In this document: one piece after another, positions 56,881-64,000 of the stretch
Numbering within the stretch: the stretch's first letter is position 1
Layout: the number at the start of each line of letters is the position of its first letter
From: JAGVPT01 sp963772165
GTDB lineage: Bacteria; Bacteroidota; Ignavibacteria; UBA10030; UBA8401
Assembly (NCBI GenBank): GCA_963772165.1
Contig: CAVYWA010000027.1
Coordinates: 1-64,000, forward strand
Direction: 5' to 3'
DNA: 64,000 bases
The notes under the pieces: model-generated
What the model saw: the letters and a program-made list of their open reading frames with translations, nothing else
Database searches by the model: none
What the model was told of the DNA's origin: nothing
Program-made: the position numbers and the translations under genes

Positions 56881-57645
56881 TTACTTCGATGGTTTGTGGT
56901 CCATAAACCATTTCTTTATATACAGCTTGCTGCGCAATAGCCCATATTTTTTCAAATTCACTTTGCTGAAAATAGAGACGGGATCGTGTAAATCGTCTGC
57001 CGATATCCTAAACAATACACCGCCGACACCATCCCACGTTTTATTATCACCTGCACCGACAGCAAAACTATATTTGTAGTGTGTCCGGACGTGTTCGGCA
57101 ATAGACGTGTTAAACTGTCCATACGGGTAGACAAAAGCATCGACTTCCTGGTGTAACTTTTCTTCCAGGATTTTTTTCGATTTAAAAAGTTCATCCTTAA
57201 TGGCTGGACAGTGAAGCAGATTAGGATGTGAATAAGAGTGAGACGCAATTCTAACAAACCCGCTTGCGCTGATTTCGGATAACTCCCTCCATGAACAAAA
57301 GGGAACCTCTTTTATGTAGGTGTCTCCCTGCATCATTTTGTCAGTAGGCACGCTCAAGCGCACGCTTGGCGGAACGTGATCACCTGAATCTAGAATAAAC
57401 TTCGGCGAAACCGCAAGAACTGCACGAATTCCAAATCTTTGTATTAACGGAAGGACGTAACAGTAAAAACTGTAACTTGCATCGTCAAAAACCATGCAGA
57501 TGTTTATGAGGTCTTTTGCCAAAACCTCACCCGGTAAAACAACTTGGAAGTGCTCCTTTATATACTCGAAATGTTTTTCAAGGATGGGCTGAGAGTTGGA
57601 GAACTTATCTGCATCAACACGATGATACAAACAACAGAGTAACAC
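56881..57645 (-). CDS. Polysaccharide deacetylase family protein
   Basis: This is a 254-residue NodB-fold protein. Motif 1 reads ICMVFDDASYSFY with the catalytic Asp and metal Asp. Motif 2 is IASHSYSHPNLLH with the metal-binding histidines. DAFVYPYGQFN follows. No clear signal peptide or membrane helix is seen, suggesting action on a cytoplasmic lipid-linked intermediate. It is the first gene of the polysaccharide locus as transcribed. Confidence 0.87.
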   Translation of the reverse strand: MLLCCLYHRVDADKFSNSQPILEKHFEYIKEHFQVVLPGEVLAKDLINICMVFDDASYSFYCYVLPLIQRFGIRAVLAVSPKFILDSGDHVPPSVRLSVPTDKMMQGDTYIKEVPFCSWRELSEISASGFVRIASHSYSHPNLLHCPAIKDELFKSKKILEEKLHQEVDAFVYPYGQFNTSIAEHVRTHYKYSFAVGAGDNKTWDGVGGVLFRISADDLHDPVSIFSKVNLKKYGLLRSKLYIKKWFMDHKPSK

Positions 57646-57924
57646 GCCGGCTCCAAAAATATAACGTTCGGTTATCCTGAGCCTTACACGGCTGCATTAT
57701 TCGCTCAAATATACATTATTTAATAAGATTATCAAAGATTTCTTGGAGATTATTAGCAAACTATCTCCGGACATCGTTCCCTTGAAGATCGTTATCCATA
57801 ACGACGTGAATTATGCTAAGACGAACGGCAGTAACCGGTTTAATTAAATTTTTCAGCACCTTTAAGATTTTCTACATAACTGAATTTCATTTGACCCTTT
57901 TTTCTATTTTGTGCTTATTAAACG
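57646..57924. other. 279-bp divergent intergenic region
   Basis: The polysaccharide locus (minus) and the DUF2279-like gene (plus) diverge here, so it should hold promoters for both. I cannot assign boxes with confidence. It is visibly AT-rich near both starts. Confidence 0.4.
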
Positions 57925-58845
57925 ATGGAGATCTTGGAAGGAAGTTTCACCATAGGGGTGCGGGGGACTCATCGCTTCACCACTTTTTTGGCGCTTGTAG
58001 TAGTGCGTTTCTTTTTACCTGCCGGCATTGCTTTGCCGCAAACCGAACAAACGCCACTTTTGACAAGCGATTCCTCTCACCTCAGCATAACGCGGCTTTC
58101 CATTTTTGGGAGTGCTGTTCTCGCGAGCGGATTAGCAGTGCATTTCGCCAGGTACGAACCGCTGTGGAAGGATCATTACACTTCGTTTTTTTTTCGTGAA
58201 GATTTTTCATACGCACGAAATCAAGATAAGCTTCTTCATTTTTATGGAAGCGGATTGGGGAACGTGATTTCAACGAAGGCGCTGTCATGGTCCGGATATG
58301 ATGAACGGGATGCCGCGCTTTATGGAGCTGCAACATCGCTCGGTTTCTTCACATTCATGAAAATAGAAGACGGCCACATTAACTACCTTGGATTTGACAG
58401 GGTTGACGAGCTGGCGAACTTCTTGGGGGCGGGATATCCGCTGGCGCAGTATTACGTTCCGTGGCTTAAAAGTTTCACACCGAAAGGTTCGTACGTTGCG
58501 TCAGGAAATAGTGTTGTCGAAAGCGGGCAGACCTTGCCAAGTTTTCTTGAAGACCATGAAGGGCAAAAATTTTGGATGGGAATTACCGTACACGACCTGC
58601 TGCCGGAGAATCTCCGGGAGTACTGGCCTTCCATGGTGGGACTTGCAGCCGGGTACACTGTCCGCGGTTTGAACACACCTCACTCGTACCACGAAACAAT
58701 TATTGCACTCGACCTTGATTTACGGAAGCTCCCCGGCGATTCACAATTTCTGAAAACGCTGTGGGAGATGTTGAATTATATCCACCTTCCGATGCCTGCG
58801 GTGCGGGTCAGTCAGTCCGCTATTTGGTACGGACTCTATTTCTAA
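57925..58845 (+). CDS. DUF2279-like exported protein
   Basis: This is a 306-residue protein whose N-terminal stretch LALVVVRFFLPAGIALPQ looks like a signal peptide or anchor. An in-frame GTG a dozen codons downstream is a possible alternative start. The middle contains DKLLHFYGSGLGNVISTKAL, and MGITVHDLLP follows, a pattern seen in DUF2279 (YfiM-like) proteins with repeated hydrophobic helices. Function unknown. It stands alone on the plus strand, divergent from the polysaccharide locus and convergent with the cyclase operon. Confidence 0.65.
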   Translation: MEILEGSFTIGVRGTHRFTTFLALVVVRFFLPAGIALPQTEQTPLLTSDSSHLSITRLSIFGSAVLASGLAVHFARYEPLWKDHYTSFFFREDFSYARNQDKLLHFYGSGLGNVISTKALSWSGYDERDAALYGAATSLGFFTFMKIEDGHINYLGFDRVDELANFLGAGYPLAQYYVPWLKSFTPKGSYVASGNSVVESGQTLPSFLEDHEGQKFWMGITVHDLLPENLREYWPSMVGLAAGYTVRGLNTPHSYHETIIALDLDLRKLPGDSQFLKTLWEMLNYIHLPMPAVRVSQSAIWYGLYF

Positions 58846-58877
58846 ATGATGGTGTCTGAATAATCCTGCATGTTTTG

Positions 58878-58932
58878 CTCTCGCAAAGACGCAAATTAGT
58901 TTTAAAACAGGATCTTTTCGCTTTTGCGAGAG
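58878..58932. terminator. Possible bidirectional terminator between convergent genes
   Basis: CTCTCGCAAAG (58878-58888) and CTTTTGCGAGAG (58921-58932) form a near-perfect inverted repeat with a 32-base loop, between convergent gene ends. A T-rich tract (TTATTTTTCTT) follows about ten bases past the stem on the plus strand. The long loop lowers confidence. Confidence 0.45.
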
Positions 58933-58939
58933 ACGATCC

Positions 58940-60889
58940 TTATTTTTCTTCGACCAACACTTCATACACCACGACCGGCGTTTCAAGTCCCTTCACTTTT
59001 ATCGGCTCGAGCGGACGGATCGGAACTTTGTCTTTGACGTACCGGTATGTTGCTTCTGAGATCATGATACCTTCGACAGGCGCGTTCGATTCCAGCCGCT
59101 GCGCAAGGTTGACATCCGAACCGAGAACGGTGTACTCCATTCTCCGCGCAGAACCAAGGTCCCCAACGACAACGGCGCCCGTATTAATACCGATACGGAT
59201 ACGAAGCGGAAGCCTTCCTGCCGGTTCCCAGCGCCCTTTCAACTCTCGGCATTTCAGCTGCATTTCAATCGCCGCCCTCACGCAGCGAAGAGCATGGTCC
59301 GGCTGCGGCTCCGGTGCGCCGTAAAACACCATCAGGCCGTCACCGATAAATTTATCCACCGTGCCGCCGTACTTGAAAACGATATCGGTCATCGCCTCAA
59401 AATATTCGTTCAACGTTGTGCTGATTTCTTCCGGCGTCATTGTGGATGAATATGTCGTAAAACTTTTGATGTCGCTGAACATAATGGTGACTTCTTTTCT
59501 TTTCGGCATTGTCGTCAGCGTGTCCGGAGCATCCACCATCTGCCGCACGACGGACGGCGGAAAATATTGTTCAAATTTTGAGCGAAGCTTCTGTTTCTCC
59601 CGCTCTTCGGTAACATACCAGTAGGCGATAACGGATGCCGCCGAAAAGGCGCCGCTCATCAAAGGACGGATGATGGAGACAATAACGTTCGCATAGACGA
59701 AAACTGCGGCCGCGGCAACACCATACGCGACGAGGAGCCCGAATACGGAGAGCGCAAAACGCAGCGACAACAATCGGATCGAGAAGAAAAAGAAAAGTCC
59801 TGCAAAGAAAAGTTCTATGAAAAACATCGGCACGGCAGGCAACTCGAACAAAAAACTTTGTGTAAGAATCGTGTTGAGTGTACTGGCATGGAGCCCGACG
59901 AGTGGATAATTCTGTTCGAACGGAGTCGGCCCGATGTCCGATGCGCCGGTGGAGACGTCCCCAACAATGGCGATGGAACCGCCGTACCGATCCCCGTACG
60001 CTTCGATCTCGTCATTGTCATCGGCGATACTCAGAACTTGCGCAAAGCTGATATGCCGCATCGCGGACCAATCGCCGATCCAATTGACAAGCATATTGCC
60101 GCGCGAATCGATCGGAATAACGATGTCGCGCTTGGTGCCGTCGTGTCCTTGGGCATTCCCAAGGGTTATTGACTTCCCGCCCCGCACGGTAATGCGGTCC
60201 GGTGTAACATGAAGGTAGTCGCAAACCAGCCTCATCGCCATGCTCGGGTAAAACTTTTGCCGATAGCGGATCAGCAACGGGACTCGCCGGAATACTCCAT
60301 CGCCATCAGGCTCCACGCTGATAAAGCCAATGCCGCGTGCAGCAAGGGCCAGATCATTCCATGTTAGGAGCGTCGCTCCGGCTCTATAAAAATCGCCGAC
60401 GTCCTCCGCATCGAGGGTCCACGACGTCGAGTCGAGGAAATGAACAACATCGGAGGATGCCGTCTCTCTATTGACGGTTGTATCCTCCAGACTAAAAGCC
60501 ACAGGAAAATACGCCCGTCCGAATGCCTTCGCTGATGAGACCAGAATGCTGTCGTCGTACGATTCTATTTTTCGGGCAAAAATAATATCGAACGCTACGG
60601 CGGAGCAGTTCATCCTCTTCAAGACGCTGACGACGTCGCCGTAGTACCTTCGCGGAAAATAGAAATTCAGTTTCTTAATAGTCGAATTTGCGATATCGAC
60701 GTGAAGGATTGAAGAGTCATACGCCGGAGGATGCAACGCTGCCCGTACGAGGAAAAGGCGGTCGACTGTCTGGCGATTCCACGAATCGAATACGCCGGGG
60801 AAAATCCAGAAAAGGAGATGCGATAAACAAAATGATGCGGCTATGAGCAGTCCGGCGCTGGTAACTCTGCGCTTTTTACTTGTGGTCAA
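58940..60889 (-). CDS. CHASE2-domain adenylate/guanylate cyclase
   Basis: This is a 649-residue membrane protein. A signal/first helix is at about 12-30, an extracytoplasmic CHASE2 sensor at about 40-330 (LRAALHPPAYDSSILHVDI in outline, IAIVGDVSTGASDIGPTP). Three helices follow at about 345-430, then a class III cyclase domain at about 465-640. The metal aspartates appear in VTIMFSDIKSFTTYS and DKFIGDGLMVFYG, and the transition-state region is YTVLGSDVNLAQRLES. cAMP versus cGMP product is unclear. Its start overlaps the DUF4384 gene by 14 bp, indicating coupling in an operon with the caspase-like protein. Confidence 0.9.
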   Translation of the reverse strand: MTTSKKRRVTSAGLLIAASFCLSHLLFWIFPGVFDSWNRQTVDRLFLVRAALHPPAYDSSILHVDIANSTIKKLNFYFPRRYYGDVVSVLKRMNCSAVAFDIIFARKIESYDDSILVSSAKAFGRAYFPVAFSLEDTTVNRETASSDVVHFLDSTSWTLDAEDVGDFYRAGATLLTWNDLALAARGIGFISVEPDGDGVFRRVPLLIRYRQKFYPSMAMRLVCDYLHVTPDRITVRGGKSITLGNAQGHDGTKRDIVIPIDSRGNMLVNWIGDWSAMRHISFAQVLSIADDNDEIEAYGDRYGGSIAIVGDVSTGASDIGPTPFEQNYPLVGLHASTLNTILTQSFLFELPAVPMFFIELFFAGLFFFFSIRLLSLRFALSVFGLLVAYGVAAAAVFVYANVIVSIIRPLMSGAFSAASVIAYWYVTEEREKQKLRSKFEQYFPPSVVRQMVDAPDTLTTMPKRKEVTIMFSDIKSFTTYSSTMTPEEISTTLNEYFEAMTDIVFKYGGTVDKFIGDGLMVFYGAPEPQPDHALRCVRAAIEMQLKCRELKGRWEPAGRLPLRIRIGINTGAVVVGDLGSARRMEYTVLGSDVNLAQRLESNAPVEGIMISEATYRYVKDKVPIRPLEPIKVKGLETPVVVYEVLVEEK

Positions 60890-61565
60890 TGGAAATCGTT
60901 TTGCTGAAAAAATTGTCCGCTAAAATCTCGGATGCAAACTGTGCAATGTCGACACGGTCGGGGTCGACCGCATGCTGCTTTTCCCCGCGGACGTTGCCGG
61001 CAATGCTGATCGGCCGCTCGGCAATCGTCGCAAAAGTCCTGAACCGCTTTTTAATATCTTTGATATCGCTGACAACGAGTGCGGCCGCATCGGGCTTCTT
61101 TTCGTTTGCCGATTTGAAATATGCCTGCAAATCATTTTCGAGGTTTGTGAGCCGTTCGGATGAGGCGAGCACGTAAAACGTCTCTGTGCCCGTGTTCTTG
61201 TCAAGCCTGAACCATTCGCGGCCTTTTGGTATGTAATAATTCTTATCAAGTTTATAATCTTTCTGGAACATGGCAGTGTCGTACGGGAATAACACGGACA
61301 GTTCGTTCGTGGAACTTTTATGGATCACATAAATGAATGCCGGTTTCACGATGTTGACATACAATTTGAATTCATCCCCGGTTTTCAACGAAGTATCTTT
61401 TGTAACAACCCCGATGTGCCGGCTTCCTGCATCGCCGGTCCGGGCAACAAATGCCCAGTTGTAGTGAATGTTATTGTCGGAGGGCACGTCTTGAGCATAG
61501 ACGATCGACGTCGTTCCCGATAAAAAAATCATCAGGCAGAATTTTGACCATGTTTTTACGGACAT
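60876..61565 (-). CDS. DUF4384 domain exported protein
   Basis: This is a 229-residue protein starting at ATG 61565 behind AAGGAA, with a signal peptide ending near SIVYAQ. The DUF4384 region at about 55-130 reads FKLYVNIVKPAFIYVIHKSS and ELSVLFPYDTAMFQKDYKL, both in outline. DUF4384 proteins are commonly encoded beside caspase-like or Ser/Thr kinase proteins. The function is unknown; a periplasmic ligand-sensing role is a guess. It lies between the WD40-caspase and cyclase genes. Confidence 0.8.
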   Translation of the reverse strand: MSVKTWSKFCLMIFLSGTTSIVYAQDVPSDNNIHYNWAFVARTGDAGSRHIGVVTKDTSLKTGDEFKLYVNIVKPAFIYVIHKSSTNELSVLFPYDTAMFQKDYKLDKNYYIPKGREWFRLDKNTGTETFYVLASSERLTNLENDLQAYFKSANEKKPDAAALVVSDIKDIKKRFRTFATIAERPISIAGNVRGEKQHAVDPDRVDIAQFASEILADNFFSKTISIDHK

Positions 61566-61615
61566 TGCATCTTTTCCTTTCAAGAATGGAGGGAGTGACC
61601 AAACGGCGAGGGGCG

Positions 61616-64000
61616 TCAATGAGGAACGATGGAAATGGTCATATCCTTATCATAGTTCCCTTGATTGCGTGTCGGATGTTGATTTCCCTTGGTTTGACGT
61701 TTTACATTTTCTTCAACATAATCCATCAATTCCCCGATCGTGACGGTGTAATCGTTATTGATGTCCGCTTCGCCTTTCATCCCCTGTAGCAAATAATACG
61801 TGAATACTCCGTGCCCGAATTTATCCAGCTCTTGGGACACCTCTCCCGCCTGGCTTGCCGTAAAGACAATTGTTCCTTCCTTCGATTTCGATAAATCGGT
61901 GAGATACTGATTGATCAGATTCGTTTCGGTGAGTGAGACCCCGCGTGTCGCCAGGTCGGAGCTGATCCCTCCGCTGTGGCATGCATCGGAAAACACGATC
62001 ACGCGCTTCGAAGGGATGTACCGCGTTAACGCCGTGTTGACATCCCACATCGGGAATGCAGTCGTCTCAAGCGAATTCGGGTCGCTGTCATACGTCAATA
62101 AATAATTATTGCTCGGGTTCGCAGGCTCCGGAGCGCCATGACCGGCAAAATAGATGATCACCAGATCTTTGTCGATGGTCTGGCGGAGAAAGTTGTAAAG
62201 CGCTTGCTTAACATTTTGCAGTGTTGCGTCCTTGTTGAGAAGTATTTTCATGCGGTCGGGTTCGAAACCGCCTCCGGCAGGGCTTTTTAAAAATTCTGCA
62301 AAGTCGCGGGCATCACGGTCTGCATAGCTGAGGTTTTTAATCAACGGATTCGAGTACTCGGAAATTCCAATCACAACTGCCCATTGCTGCGGCTGTCCGG
62401 AAGAACTCCGCTGCGGCTTGTCCGCATCGACGGAAGCTGTGTTTATTAAAATGCGCCGGGTGATATTGATGACCCTTGAAATTTTTTCTCCGTTCTTTCC
62501 GTACACGGCAAACTGAACCTGGTTGAAGCCCGACGAAAGAGGAATCGGTTCAGATTGCGAAACACCTAACGGCTTTCGGGGAATGTTCTCCTTGTCGGCA
62601 ATTTCAATGGTATTGAGGGTGATCGTATACCGCGTGTAATCGAACCAGACTTTGAATTCCAAATTTTCCGATGCCTGGTCGGTCTCCCCGTTTTCCTTTG
62701 GGTTAAGGACCTCCACCGCAGCTTCCTTCGCTAACCGTTGAACGCGGATATTTTTCGTTGCGACATTACCCCATTTGTCTGTCGCAGTAATTGGAATATC
62801 GTTTGTTCCAACGGCGGGGAGCTGTGCAACCCCGGAAAATCTTTTTGACGGCAGCTTCGTGCCGAGCCGCGACGTTTCATCCGTGGTCAACTCCGTCAAC
62901 TTGACCGGCTGCCCCGCAACGGTTGCTTCTTTAACGCCGCTTTCGTCCGATGCAATGCCGGTAATTTCAACTTCGTTCGCGTACAATTTAAAAATATCGC
63001 CGTCTTTCTGCACGGGCTTCTGCAGCACAATCGTCGGCGGTTCTCTGTCTGGTTTTTGAGCGAGGACTGAAAATGTTTTCACCGTGCCCGAACCTGTTAC
63101 CCCGATGAGCGTTGAGCTGTCGGGCATAAATAATGCCGCGGTGTAAACGGTGCCGGTGTCCGCAATGCTCTTCCGCAGTGTCCCCGTTGTGACATCCCAG
63201 ATCGTTATTCCGCTTGCCGTCGCCGCAAGCCAAGCGTTATTCGGGTTGAAAGCCAGAGACGTGACGGCACCTGAATTCTCATGCATCGTTTGGAGAAGCG
63301 AAAAATTTTGAGTATCCCAAATGCGGATTGTCGAGTCTGCTCCTCCTGCGGCAAGATATTTGCCGTTCGGACTGAATGCTACAACCGTCGCTTTGTTCTT
63401 GAACTCTGTCAACGTGTTGAGAAGAAGGTACGTTTGCGGATCGAAAATCCTGACGACACCGTCGGCTGTTCCAACGGCAACTCGGCTTCCTGCCGGATTA
63501 AAAGCGACACAGAGCACTTCGCCTTCATCCGTCTCATTTGGAAATTTGCCCAGCGGGTCGTCCGAACCAAATGCCCAGAGTTTTATTTCCCCATCGCCCC
63601 CGCCGCTGACAATTCTTCCACCGGTATCGATATCGATTGAGCGGACACCAAGGCCTTGCCCGTGAGCCGGTATTTCTTTCAATAACGCCGTATCAGCAAT
63701 ACCCCAGAATGAGAGAAGCCCGCTGCTTCCCGCCGACACGAGGTTTTTTCCGTCCGCGGCAAATGCGAGTGTCAATATCATTGGATCGTGCCCCATGAGG
63801 GTACACTTTTCCCGCAACGTTACCGGATCGACAATAGTTATTGATTTACCATATCCAGCCAAAGCAAGGAGGCCGCCGTTTGCAGCCAGTTTTGCAGTAT
63901 AAATGGAGGTTTTAGCTACTGCGGCATGTTTCAGGGGTTCAACATACAATTCCTGCGCAGACAGTTCGAGCGCACAAAGCAACGATCCGAAAATGAACGC
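61616..64000 (-). CDS. Exported WD40-repeat caspase-like protease, 5' end outside window
   Basis: The reading frame is open to the window edge, where a signal peptide is being read (AFIFGSLLCALELSAQ), so only a few N-terminal residues are missing. About seven WD40 blades cover roughly residues 25-310 (VVAFSPNGKYLAAGGADSTIRIWD in outline). An Ig-like region follows at about 315-420. The C14 caspase/metacaspase domain is at about 530-740. Its catalytic His is in IIYFAGHGAPEP and its Cys in VIVFSDACHSGG. Near the end, DINNDYTVTIGE fits a 12-residue EF-hand loop (D1, N3, D5, T7, E12). Export of a caspase is unusual and argues against a role inside the cell. First gene of the operon with DUF4384 and CHASE2 cyclase. 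Confidence 0.88.
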   Translation of the reverse strand, partial: AFIFGSLLCALELSAQELYVEPLKHAAVAKTSIYTAKLAANGGLLALAGYGKSITIVDPVTLREKCTLMGHDPMILTLAFAADGKNLVSAGSSGLLSFWGIADTALLKEIPAHGQGLGVRSIDIDTGGRIVSGGGDGEIKLWAFGSDDPLGKFPNETDEGEVLCVAFNPAGSRVAVGTADGVVRIFDPQTYLLLNTLTEFKNKATVVAFSPNGKYLAAGGADSTIRIWDTQNFSLLQTMHENSGAVTSLAFNPNNAWLAATASGITIWDVTTGTLRKSIADTGTVYTAALFMPDSSTLIGVTGSGTVKTFSVLAQKPDREPPTIVLQKPVQKDGDIFKLYANEVEITGIASDESGVKEATVAGQPVKLTELTTDETSRLGTKLPSKRFSGVAQLPAVGTNDIPITATDKWGNVATKNIRVQRLAKEAAVEVLNPKENGETDQASENLEFKVWFDYTRYTITLNTIEIADKENIPRKPLGVSQSEPIPLSSGFNQVQFAVYGKNGEKISRVINITRRILINTASVDADKPQRSSSGQPQQWAVVIGISEYSNPLIKNLSYADRDARDFAEFLKSPAGGGFEPDRMKILLNKDATLQNVKQALYNFLRQTIDKDLVIIYFAGHGAPEPANPSNNYLLTYDSDPNSLETTAFPMWDVNTALTRYIPSKRVIVFSDACHSGGISSDLATRGVSLTETNLINQYLTDLSKSKEGTIVFTASQAGEVSQELDKFGHGVFTYYLLQGMKGEADINNDYTVTIGELMDYVEENVKRQTKGNQHPTRNQGNYDKDMTISIVPH

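Noticed and set aside
1..64000. CRISPR array, transposase or prophage
   Set aside because: No regularly spaced direct repeats, cas genes, transposase or phage structural motifs were seen anywhere.

Overview
The window looks like chromosomal DNA from a free-living Bacteroidota/Chlorobiota-type bacterium, most likely of the Ignavibacteria/Kryptonia kind. Three secreted proteins end in the YPNPFNPST-type C-terminal sorting domain of the type IX secretion system, which is typical of that group. The genes are dense, mostly on the minus strand, and of medium GC content by eye. I see no rRNA, convincing tRNA, CRISPR array or transposase. Placement below phylum level is inference.

Layout. (1) 236-7264, minus: three exported T9SS cargo proteins, two arylsulfotransferase-like propellers (one frame-interrupted) and a double DUF1566 / FGE-fold protein. 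A 180-bp set of nested palindromes follows (7325-7507). (2) 7705-11297, minus: an ECF sigma factor, a small membrane protein and a membrane-anchored Spy/CnrX-like protein in a CnrHYX-like order. A terminator separates them from a 513-residue exported protein that carries four LTxxQ motifs in two tandem units. (3) 11508-18463: an AraC regulator divergent from a plus-strand run of small redox genes (RibD-like reductase, two aldo/keto reductases, cupin, carboxymuconolactone decarboxylase, SDR, zinc alcohol dehydrogenase, DUF2255). The last two look GC-richer than their neighbours. (4) 18636-27169, minus: a hydroxyacid dehydrogenase gene and then a sugar-acid operon (SDR, pdxB-like, larA-like, uxaE, pfkB-type kinase, gnd). 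It fits hexuronate breakdown, with an unusual possible exit through gluconate and 6-phosphogluconate. (5) 27402-31877, minus: TSUP half-transporter, sugar nucleotidyltransferase, a MITE-like repeat, low-molecular-weight tyrosine phosphatase, and a hybrid sensor kinase lacking its key catalytic residues. (6) 31917-57645, minus: a polysaccharide locus of about 26 kb with ten glycosyltransferases, four methyltransferases plus one decayed methyltransferase, a Wzm/Wzt ABC exporter, a Wzc-type tyrosine kinase with a minimal SLBB protein, an initiating phosphoglycosyltransferase, an O-antigen ligase/polymerase, a broken SGNH hydrolase and a polysaccharide deacetylase. (7) 57925-64000: a DUF2279-like protein, then a minus-strand operon of an exported WD40-caspase with an EF-hand-like loop, a DUF4384 protein and a CHASE2 cyclase. 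The caspase gene runs off the window edge.

Four otherwise recognisable genes are interrupted by single-base frame changes (five events). Either the assembly carries indel errors or these loci are decaying. The sequence alone does not decide.
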